A stretch of 64,000 bases of DNA. Origin: Anthoceros angustus (lineage: Eukaryota; Streptophyta; Anthocerotopsida; Anthocerotales; Anthocerotaceae). Each line of letters begins with the position of its first letter. Position 1 is the first letter of the stretch. Positions 53,882-62,843 of the stretch are shown in pieces. The notes beneath the pieces are model-generated. The model searched no databases. It was not told the DNA's origin and saw only the letters and a program-made list of their open reading frames with translations. The translations under genes were made by a program, and so were the position numbers. The DNA is taken from NCBI GenBank assembly GCA_010909165.1, contig MU008160.1, forward strand, positions 1,240,001 to 1,304,000. The letters are read 5' to 3'.

Positions 53882-55590
53882 AGAACCATCTTGATCTTCC
53901 TGTTAAGAATGATCCGGGACTTTGGCATGGATCCCATATTCTCAGCTGGTTTCCAGGTACAGAGGAGTCTCCTTGTGAATCAAAGCTCTTTTGCAACAAA
54001 GGTGGTGCACGGCAGGAGAGGGATATGTGCCACATCCGGATTGCTGGTCAGGAGCACTACCTGAATCTGATAATGGGTGAAGAACCATCTTGATCTTCCC
54101 GTTAAGAATGATCGGGGACTTTGGAATGGATCCCATATTCTCAGGTGGTTTCCAGGTACAAAGGAATCTCCTTGTGAATCAAAGGTCTTTTGCGACAAAG
54201 GTGGTGCACGGCAGGAGAGGGATATGTGCCACATCCGGATTGCTGGTCAGGAGCACTACCTGAATCTGATGATGGGTGGAAAACCATCTTGATCTTCCCG
54301 TTAAGAATGATCGGGGACTTTGGAATGGATCCCATATTCTCAGGTGGTTTCCAGGTACAAAGGAATCTCCTTGTGAATCAAAGGTCTTTTGCGACAAAGG
54401 TGGTGCACGGCAGGAGAGGGATATGTGCCACATCCGGATTGCTGGTCAGGAGCAATAACTGAATCTGATGACGGGTGGAAAACCATCTTGATCTTCCCGT
54501 TAAGAATGATCAGGGACTTTGGAATGGATCCCATATTCTCAGGTGGTTTCCAGGTACAAAGGAATCTCCTTGTGAATCAAAGGTCTTTTGCGACAAAGGT
54601 GGTGCACGGCAGGAGAGGGATATGTGCCACATCCGGATTGCTGGTCAGGAGCAATAACTGAATCTGATGACGGGTGAAGAACCATCTTGATCTTCCTGTT
54701 AAGAATGATCCGGGACTTTGGCATGGATCCCATATTCTCAGCTGGTTTCCAGGTACAAACCTTGTGAATCAAAGCTCTTTTGCGACAAAGGTGGTGCACG
54801 GCAGCAGAGGATATGTGCCACATCTGGATTGCTGGTCAGAGCACTACTTGAATCTGATGATGGGTGAAGAACCATCTTGATCTTCCTGTTAAGAATGATC
54901 CGGGACTTTGGCATGGATCCCATATTCTCAGCTGGTTTCCAGGTACAAAGGAGTCTCCTTGTGAATCACACGCTCTTTTGCGACAAAGGTTGTGCACGGC
55001 AGGAGGGATATGTGCCACATCCGGATTGCTGGTCAGGAGCGCTACCTGAATCTGATGATGGGTGAAGAACGATTTTGATCTTCCTGTTAAGAATGATCCG
55101 GGACTTTGGCATGGATCCATATTCTCAGCTGGTTTCCAGGTACAAACCTTGTGAATCAAAGCTCTTTTGCGACAAAGGTGGTGCACGGCAGCAGAGGGAT
55201 ATGTGCCACATCTGGATTGCTGGTCAGGAGCACTACTTGAATCTGATGATGGGTGGAAAACCATCTTGATCTTCCTGTTAAGAATGATCCGGGACTTTGG
55301 CATGGATCCATATTCTCAGCTGGTTTCCAGGTACAAAGTCTCCTTGTGAATCACGCTCTTTTGCGACAAAGGTTGTACGGCAGGAGAGGGATATGTGCCA
55401 CATCCGGATTGCTGGTCAGGAGCGCTACCTGAATCTGATGATGGGTGAAGAACGATTTTGATCTTCCTGTTAAGAATGATCGGGGACTTTGACAATAATC
55501 CCATATTCTCAGCTGGTTTCCAGGTTCAAAGGAGTCTCCTTGTGAATCAAACGCTCTTTTGCGAAAAGGTTGTGCACGGCAGAAAGCATC
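53818..55590 (+). repeat. ~199-bp satellite array, about nine units
   Basis: The marker gaatctgat.a.gggtg recurs at about 53865, 54063, 54262, 54461, 54660, 54850, 55049, 55239 and 55430, giving periods of 198-199 bp and, in four units, 190-191 bp caused by short deletions. The units carry a common open frame of about 60-70 codons beginning MKNHLDLPVKND, which overlaps the next unit. The array begins inside the coding sequence of the upstream PPR gene (gagggatatgtgccacat at 53818) and ends at about 55590. The units are over 95% alike by eye. Confidence 0.92.
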
Positions 55591-56053
55591 CGCAAGCCTG
55601 GGCAGCCTGGCCCTGGAGATGGGAAAATGAGCAAATTAGAGAACAAGGAATCCGCACGCGGTTATAGCCAGCACAATCAACTCTATTGGACATTAAATCT
55701 GGGAATACGGGGTGTTGGCTTCACACGGATGCCTTCCTAGATGTGCTTGCAAGGATACCACTAAGTGGCCCGATGTAGCATCCTTGCTACAGTTTTTGAA
55801 AAGAGCAAAATCAAACTGCTTGCTACAATAAAAACAAAATGGGCCTCGTGTCGAAACGTCATGCTTTTCAAGTTCATTCCACAAAGAGCTAGCTTTGTGT
55901 GATCTCTCTTGCCTCCAGCTCCTCTCGGACGTATCTGGCCTGGCCGGTGGCACCAGGGTCTGCATCCAGAGGCTTGTTCTTGCAAGCCATGGCTGGTAGC
56001 TTAATTGGGCTTCTGGGAAGATCTTCCCCTCGCCTGACTTCAAGCAAGAACTC
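55591..56053. other. 5' region of the third PPR gene, with PDF motif relic
   Basis: A frame from 55899 begins MISLASSSSRTYLAWPVAPG, which looks like an organelle transit peptide and may be the true N-terminus, but it is in a different frame from the PPR coding region. At 56025-56050 another frame reads IFPSPDFKQE, a PDF-type second half. A short intron or a frameshift would be needed to connect these to the PPR frame. Confidence 0.4.
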
Positions 56054-59000
56054 GTGGTCGCACTGCCAAGTCGGGAAAGGCACCTCATTTGCAAGGCAAC
56101 CAGCCCGTCTGGGAGGATGCCTAGCTGGAGTAGGATTCTCTACAGAGTGTCGTCGCCAGCTCAACTTGTGGCGACAAATTTTTTGGGACCCCGGGGTAAG
56201 AGGCAAGATAAGAGGAGCCTCCAGTCTCCTCACTTCCGGCAAAAGCAGTCCCAGGAGGTCCTCTGGTTGAACAACTTCTGTAAGCCAGCTGTATTGGATG
56301 CACAGCTTGCTGTGATGGATGTAGGAATGAGTGGTCACTCGAGCAGGAGCTTACCGGATGATCGTTGCCCTCGCAGGTCTGTAGGTGATGGTAGGGATGT
56401 AACGGCTGAAACCGTGAGGAGACTGTGTCTGGAAGGCCATCTCGCTGTGTCGGTTGATGCTTTGGAAATTCTGGTGCAGACAGACTGTTCTATTTCAAAA
56501 TCGCTATTTTATACCGTCCTGAAGAAGTGTGTGGTCAACAAGAATCTTGTCCTTGGCAGTCGGGTCCATGCCTGCATGGTAAAGAAGGGGTACCAGTCAG
56601 ATACGTTCCTGTGCAACCACATTCTCCGAATGTATGCTTCTCATGGCAGGTTGCATGAGGCGATGGACGTGTTTGAAGGGGTTGTTAAACCAGATGCCTT
56701 CATGTGGTCGTCCATAATCTCTGCACATGTTAAACAGGGACAAGACAAGCAGGCTATACAACTCTATCATCGTATGCGGAGGTCCAGTGTGAAGCCAGAT
56801 AGTTATGTATTCGTGGCAGCCCTACAGGCTTGTGCAAGGGGCGGAGACCTGAAAGCTGGCCAGCAAGTCCATGCTGATGTGGTGGCCAGTGGTGATGTGA
56901 TGGCCGGTGGCACAGAGCCCGATTTGTTTGTTTCTAGTTGCCTGGTGGACATGTATGCAAAGTGTGGTAGATTGGAAGATGCCCAGCGTGTGTTTGATGG
57001 ACTTGGTAGAAAAGATGTTGTGACGTGGAATGCCATGATATCAGGATATTCTCAGAATGGCTTTGGGCAGGTAGCCCTTCGTCTCTACAGGGCTATGCAA
57101 AAGGACGGTATGGTTGTGCCCGATTCCGTGACATTTGTGTGTCTCCTGCAGGCATGTGCAGGTGTTGGCCCCCTTGCGTTGGAGAACGGGAAGGACCTTC
57201 ATGCACAAATTAGGGAACGGGGACATGAAGCTGATGTGTTGATAGCCAACAGTTTGGTAAATATGTATGCAAAGTGTGGGAGCTTAGAAGATGCGCAGAG
57301 AGTTTTTGATGGCCTTTCTCACAAAGATGTGGTAACGTGGACTGCCATGATAGCAGGATATTCCCAGCAGGGCATGGGGCATGAAGCCCTTCGTGTTTAC
57401 AGTGCCATGGAAGAAGAAGGCATGGCTGTTCCCAATTCCGTGACATTTGTGTGCCTGCTGCAAGCATGTACGAGTGTGGGTGCCCTGGCATTGGAGAAGG
57501 GTAAGCATGTGCATGCGCAAATTAGAAAACAAGGGTTCCAGGCTGATCTGTTTGTCGCCAACAGTTTGGTAAACATGTATGCAAAGTGTGGCAGCTTGGA
57601 GGATGCTTGGAGAGTGTTTGAAGCACTTGGTCACAAAGATGTGATCACGTGGAATGCCATGATAGCAGGATATTCACAGCAGGGCATGGGTCAGGAAGCC
57701 CTTAGTCTTTACAGTGGAATGCAAGCGGAGGGCATGGCTGTACCTGATTCAGTGACATTAGTTTGCCTCTTGCAGGCATGTGCAGCTGTGGGCACCCCGG
57801 CTCTGGAGCAGGGCAAGCAGCTCCATATGCAGATAAGTGAACAAGGTCACCAAGCTGATGTGTTTGTAGCTAGCAGTTTGTTGAACATGTATGCAAAGTG
57901 TGGCAGCTTGCAAGATGCAGAGAGAGTGTTTGAAGGACTTGGTCACAAAGATGTGGTGATATGGAATGCCATGATAGGAGCATATTCCCAGCAGGGGATG
58001 GGCCAGGAAGCCTTTCGCCTCTACAGCGCTATGCAAGATGAAGGCATTGCTGGACCTGATTCAATGACATTTGTGTACCTCTTGCAAGCATGTGCAAGTG
58101 TGGGTGCACTGGCTCTGGAGACGGGGAAGCAGCTTCATAGGCAGATTACAGAGCAAGAACTTGAAGCTGATGTGTTTGTAGCTAGCAGTGTGGTAAACAT
58201 GTATGCCAAGTGTGGCAGCCTGGAAGATGCGCAGAGAGTGTTTGAAGTTCTTGGCAACAAAGACGTGGTGACATGGAATGCCATGATAGCAGGATATTCC
58301 CATCAGGGCATGGGCCAAGAAGCCCTCCATCTCTACAGCGCTATGCAACAAGAAGGCATGGCTGTACCTGACCCTGTGACATTTGTGTGCCTCTTGCAGG
58401 CATGTGCAGGTGTAGGCACCCCGGCGTTGGAGATAGGGAAACAGCTTCATACACAGATCAGAGAACAAAGACACCAAGATGATGTGGTTGTGGCCAGCAG
58501 TTTGGTGAACATGTATGCAAAATGTGGCAGCTTGCAAGATGCACGGAAAGTGTTTGACAGCCTTGGTCAAAAAAATGAGGTGACCTGGACTGCCATGATA
58601 GCAGCATATTCCCAGCAGGGCATGGGCCAGGAAGCCCTTCATCTCTACAGGGCTATGCAAGATGAAGGCATGGCTGTACCTGACCCTGTGACATTTGTGT
58701 GCCTCTTGCAGGCATGTGCAGGTGTAGGCACCCCGGCGTTGGAGATAGGGAAACAGCTTCATACACAGATCAGAGAACAAAGACACCAAGATGATGTGGT
58801 TGTGGCCAGCAGTTTGGTGAACATGTATGCAAAATGTGGCAGCTTGCAAGATGCACGGAAAGTGTTTGACAGCCTTGGTCAAAAAAATGAGGTGACCTGG
58901 ACTGCCATGATAGCAGCATATTCCCAGCAGGGCATGGGCCAGGAAGCCCTTCATCTCTACAGGGCTATGCAAGATGAAGGCATGACCGTACCGGATTCCG

Positions 59001-59776
59001 TGACATTTGTGTGCATCCTGCAGGCATGTGCTAACGTGGCAGCTTTGCATCTGGGAAGGCAGCTACATGCCCACATTGTAGAACAAGGGCTTCAAACTGA
59101 TGAGTTTGTAGCCAGCAGTTTGATTAACATGTATGGGAAGTCGGGAAGCATGCTTGATGCACAGCGGGTGTTCGATGCGTTGCCCAAGAGAGACGTGGTC
59201 ACTTGGAACGCACTGATTGCAGGCTACACCTGTCAAGGAGACAGTGAAGGGGTCTTCAGCGCGTTCCGGAAGATGAGGGGAGATGGCATACTCCCAGATG
59301 GCATCACACTCCTGTGTGTACTAACGGTGTGCAGTCATGTGGGTCTAGGGAACAAAGGGTGGGAGCACTTTGAGGCTATGAGCAGATGCTATGGCATCAC
59401 CCCCACGGAGGACCACTACACATGCATGGTGGATGTCTTAGGTCGTGCAGGACAACTGGATGCGGCATTAGCCTTTGTGAGAACAATGCCTCTACAGCCT
59501 AAGGCTGCCGTCTGGCACACTTTGTTGGGTGCGTGTCGAAAGTGGAGGAACGTGGAGGTGGGACGCTATGCTTTTGAGGAAGCAGTGAAGCTAAACAAGA
59601 AAGATGCTGCAGCATATGTGTTGATGTCAAACATATACACCAGTGCCCAGATGTGGGAGCAAGCACAGAAGATGCAGGCAAAGAGAAAGAGAACGAGGGC
59701 ATGGAAGCAGCCAGGTCAAAGCTGGTGGACAGACAGAGAGGGACTGGTGCATGCTTTTTCGGTGGGGAATGAGTAA
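56054..59776 (+). CDS. Long PLS-class PPR protein, E-type, with recent internal duplication
   Basis: 1240-residue frame with about nine P-L-S cycles of roughly 104 residues, marked by NMYAKCGSLEDAQRVFEGLG-like blocks and VTWNAMIAGYSQQGMGQEAL, then E1/E2 motifs (GITPTEDHYTCMVDVLGRAG, AWKQPGQSWWTDREGLVHAF) and a stop just after the PG-box region. No E+ or DYW domain. The first ~75 residues contain SLQSPHFRQKQSQEVLWLNN, the second half of a PDF-type motif whose first half (LNLWRQIFWDP) is in another frame. Two consecutive cycles are identical at DNA level (see repeat). The protein is expected to bind an unusually long RNA site in an organelle. The start is uncertain; the first in-frame ATG is used. 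Confidence 0.88.
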   Translation: MVALPSRERHLICKATSPSGRMPSWSRILYRVSSPAQLVATNFLGPRGKRQDKRSLQSPHFRQKQSQEVLWLNNFCKPAVLDAQLAVMDVGMSGHSSRSLPDDRCPRRSVGDGRDVTAETVRRLCLEGHLAVSVDALEILVQTDCSISKSLFYTVLKKCVVNKNLVLGSRVHACMVKKGYQSDTFLCNHILRMYASHGRLHEAMDVFEGVVKPDAFMWSSIISAHVKQGQDKQAIQLYHRMRRSSVKPDSYVFVAALQACARGGDLKAGQQVHADVVASGDVMAGGTEPDLFVSSCLVDMYAKCGRLEDAQRVFDGLGRKDVVTWNAMISGYSQNGFGQVALRLYRAMQKDGMVVPDSVTFVCLLQACAGVGPLALENGKDLHAQIRERGHEADVLIANSLVNMYAKCGSLEDAQRVFDGLSHKDVVTWTAMIAGYSQQGMGHEALRVYSAMEEEGMAVPNSVTFVCLLQACTSVGALALEKGKHVHAQIRKQGFQADLFVANSLVNMYAKCGSLEDAWRVFEALGHKDVITWNAMIAGYSQQGMGQEALSLYSGMQAEGMAVPDSVTLVCLLQACAAVGTPALEQGKQLHMQISEQGHQADVFVASSLLNMYAKCGSLQDAERVFEGLGHKDVVIWNAMIGAYSQQGMGQEAFRLYSAMQDEGIAGPDSMTFVYLLQACASVGALALETGKQLHRQITEQELEADVFVASSVVNMYAKCGSLEDAQRVFEVLGNKDVVTWNAMIAGYSHQGMGQEALHLYSAMQQEGMAVPDPVTFVCLLQACAGVGTPALEIGKQLHTQIREQRHQDDVVVASSLVNMYAKCGSLQDARKVFDSLGQKNEVTWTAMIAAYSQQGMGQEALHLYRAMQDEGMAVPDPVTFVCLLQACAGVGTPALEIGKQLHTQIREQRHQDDVVVASSLVNMYAKCGSLQDARKVFDSLGQKNEVTWTAMIAAYSQQGMGQEALHLYRAMQDEGMTVPDSVTFVCILQACANVAALHLGRQLHAHIVEQGLQTDEFVASSLINMYGKSGSMLDAQRVFDALPKRDVVTWNALIAGYTCQGDSEGVFSAFRKMRGDGILPDGITLLCVLTVCSHVGLGNKGWEHFEAMSRCYGITPTEDHYTCMVDVLGRAGQLDAALAFVRTMPLQPKAAVWHTLLGACRKWRNVEVGRYAFEEAVKLNKKDAAAYVLMSNIYTSAQMWEQAQKMQAKRKRTRAWKQPGQSWWTDREGLVHAFSVGNE
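58361..58984 (+). repeat. Perfect 312-bp tandem duplication inside PPR coding sequence
   Basis: Sequence from gctgtacctgaccctgtgac at 58361 repeats from 58673 and I find no difference until just after gatgaaggcatg at about 58984. 312 bp is exactly 104 codons, one complete P-L-S triplet, so the frame and the PPR periodicity are kept. Confidence 0.93.
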
Positions 59777-60079
59777 GCATCCCCAGGGTCAGGCAGGGCC
59801 GAAGAAGTTATCATCCAAAATGAAGAAAGGAGGACCCATCACCTGCAGATCTTCTGTGCAGGCCTAGCGAGAAGCTATCACACGCTCTAAATAGCACACC
59901 TGCATGGACCACTGTTATCATCGTGAAAGATTTGCGGCTCTGGCACCTGGGAATCTATTTATTATGAGCAGGGGTCGAAGTTGGAAAGTCCCCATGCAAG
60001 ATGGCTGCTCATGGATTTCTCTGTATGCGATACCTCATATCCCCAGGCACATTTACATGCCATGGAAAAATATCTGTAT
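59777..60079. other. 3' region of the third PPR gene
   Basis: No coding signal beyond a weak frame from 59904 that leads into the PPR fragment. Confidence 0.4.
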
Positions 60080-60350
60080 GTGTGTCACTTATTCTCAGGT
60101 GGACAAGTTCCCGTGCAACCAGATCCTGCGATGGCAGGTTTCCTCTAGATTGATGTTTTTACTCTGGTTGCCAAGGCCCGATCCCTTCCTGTGGTATTCC
60201 TTGATCTCTGAATATGTTGACCACAGGCAGGCTAAGTTAGGCATACGGGTGTATGATGACAAGCAGAGGGCAATTGTGGATCCAGAAGGACATGTACCTG
60301 TGGCAGCACTCAGACTGTAGATGGATGGCAATACAGCAATTGATGAATTC
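60080..60350 (+). pseudogene. PPR fragment
   Basis: The frame reads SQVDKFPCNQILRWQVSSRL, then PRPDPFLWYSLISEYVDHRQ and DPEGHVPVAAL. This aligns with SDTFLCNHILRMY..., KPDAFMWSSIISAHVKQGQD and KPDSYVFVAALQ of the upstream intact gene. It stops at 60318, so it is a short decayed copy of the first cycles. Confidence 0.75.
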
Positions 60351-61802
60351 AAGATTGTTGCACACCGGTGTAGAAACGAAGGGTTTCTCGGCCCATGTCC
60401 TGGGCCTGCTGGGCATAAGTAGCCTCCCTCATATCATTGCATTCACGTGACCGATTGGGATTAGCAATCTTGCCATGGGGCAGTCTAGGACTCCAGGTCA
60501 CCCGTCGAACTTCCCCAAGCAGCCACTGAGAGCTCCCGCCCTTTGCATCCATATTTGTATACATAGATGTCCATCAAGCACCTGCTAACAAATCGGGCTC
60601 AGCAAAACTTTGTCCTTCGCGTCATCGTAGTAGTCTTAAAGCACCATTTGTACCCTGGGCCTCCTGGATCATGGCTGCCGCAAACTCTGTTGCATGCAAA
60701 CTTCTGGACGACAGCGTAATTGATCAATGTTACTTACTCTTCATCAAGAAGCTGGATATCAAAGCTGCACTGGATAGCAATTAAACAAAACTTGGCGTTG
60801 GCGTGCTGGCATTCTTGAATGCCCTCTAGACAGCACAAAACTTGGCACGAAACGGTGTGCAACTGTTTTCTAACTCCGTTCGCAGCCCTTCTGTGGCTCT
60901 CGACCTCCGGCCTCCCCCTGGCTTATTCTAAGCGATACAATATACATATTCCACCGAAGCAGCTCTCTCCCCGCACAGGTCACAGGTCGCCCGTGGAGAA
61001 GTGCTAAACTGCAGTATCCTGGGACGTGAACCAAATTCTTGAGTACATGGGACAAAAAACTTCCACTTCCATGGTGGAATTCGTGCTAGACTGGGCTGGG
61101 TGATTTCAAATTTTACAGTAGATCGATCGATCAAGAACATTAAGCAACGGTCAGACTAGGAAACTCAAGATTGATCAGTTGTCCCAGCAGTTGACGTGAT
61201 CACACTTGTACTTTAAGTACCAACTACTTATGATATCTGCTTCTTCTACAGGTATACATTAGCAAGGTCTACAGGTAATGTACCCCTCTTGCGAGCATCA
61301 GCGTTGCTAAACGGTAACTCTACAACCCAACTGCAGCTCCTCACCAGTAATGCAGTCCACCAACTAAGGCTTGCCTGGCAGTGCATTTTCATCTTGAAAA
61401 CGCAATGCAGGGATCAAAACATGGCTGCATTCAAAGAGCAGTGTACCTGCAGCGCTGTCGTCTGGAAGGAGTTTAGTCCATCTGCAAGGCACTTGGATAT
61501 GTATGCCGGCTTTCACCACTCACTCAAATGCTAGCGCTGTCCATGGGCGTATACCCTCCTGGGATGTATGTACATGTCACCACATCAAGTCTACACGATT
61601 CACGACTGTGCTGTGCAAGGTCGATCGAGCTAACCATTTCGATCCAAGTTTCCACCGAAGTCGCTTAAAGAGGAGAGCTCGAGTCCGCAGGTTTGCTATA
61701 TATGCTCTGCCCCAGCCCGCTCTACTGCTTTCTTGCTTGCGCAAAGAAAAAACTCTGCCTTGCCCCAAAAGCTTGCCCGGAATATCGTGGTCCACATATA
61801 GG
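60351..61802. other. No supportable gene
   Basis: Mixed sequence with short frames on both strands. A gatcgatcgatc run occurs near 61122-61132. Confidence 0.4.
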
Positions 61803-61955
61803 GAGGTGTGGTACCTAGGGTACGGTCCGGCCCAAGCCTCCCCCGGCTGGGTGGGTTAAAGTTCCCGTCGCTGCCCTGGAGGTGTGGTATCTAGGATACG
61901 GTCCGGCCCGAGCCTCTAGCCTTCCTCGGTGGGTTGAAGTTCCCGCCACCCCAAG
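61803..61955. repeat. 76-bp tandem duplicate
   Basis: Two copies starting gaggtgtggta at 61803 and 61879, each continuing with cggtccggccc and gggttaaagttcccg or gggttgaagttcccg. Copies differ at about ten positions. Confidence 0.8.
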
Positions 61956-62289
61956 CACGTCATTTAAAACACTGTGAGGCTTGCAATCGATGCAAGTTTG
62001 CAGAGAGGTCAGTGAAAGCGGATAGCGCGATCGCAAGTTTGCTATGCTCTCTGCCCTCTGCTACTCCTTTCTTGCTTTTCTTGGATGCGCGGAGATTAAT
62101 CGGGTTGGTGTCTGTCCCCCGCGCGCTTTCTGATGAACAGCACATAAGCAGTCTGATCAGCAGCGTCTGATGCTCGTGTGGTGTTTTGTTCAGGTCTGAT
62201 GTGTTTCGCAGGACGTCGCAACCTTACATGGAGCGCCAGCTCGCAGGCCCTAGGCTAGGCCGGTCGTAGTCTCCGATCGCGACCGTCCA

Positions 62290-62843
62290 TCGGCTCTGGA
62301 TTCAGCTGGCCGCAACAGACGCACAAGCTGCAGGTTAGTTCAATTCCTCCTTGCACGCCTGGGAGCGCAAGTAGTATCAGGTTTACGCCGGGAGTGTTCT
62401 GGATTCATTCTCTTCATGCTCTTCATTCTTCTAGTTTTGGAACTTGAGAGTCGGCGGGAAGGAGGAGGAGCCCTTGATCAGCAGAGCTCTGTGTCTCCTC
62501 CGAGATCGACTTGCAGGACGTGCTGTGCGAACGCCTGGATTCAGCTGGCAGCAACAAAAGCACAAGCTGCAGGCTAGGTTAGGTCAAATTCTTCCACGCC
62601 TGTCGTCGCTAGCGGTGATCTTGGATTCGTTGTCTTGCATCGAACTTAGGCGTAGGAATGATGGGAAAAACCCTTGATCAGCAGCTGTGCATGCGCAGGA
62701 CTTGGCAACCTTGTAGAAGCCACGGGCCAGCAGCAGCGCTGTGAGCCCGTAGCCCTTGGCCCCTCTTCCAGGATCTCGAGCCTTGGATCGTGTAACTTCC
62801 CACTGTTGCCAGTATTATTCTACTGCAGGTTTTCTAAAGTTCG
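62290..62843 (+). promoter_or_regulatory. 5' region of AP2-like copy C
   Basis: A ~45-bp stretch (ctggattcagctgg...gcacaagctgcaggtta) occurs at about 62297 and again at about 62529. From about 62625 to the ATG the sequence aligns with the region in front of copy B (38652-38880, opposite strand): shared blocks include acttaggcgtagg, ccttgatcagcagctg, ccagcagcagcgctgtgagccc and aacttcccact.ttgccagt. Confidence 0.6.

Noticed and set aside
53878-55667. Series of 60-90 codon frames on both strands
   Set aside because: Repeats of the same satellite unit, not separate genes.
58061-59050. 329-codon minus-strand open frame
   Set aside because: Antisense shadow of the repetitive PPR coding sequence; it repeats with the PPR period.
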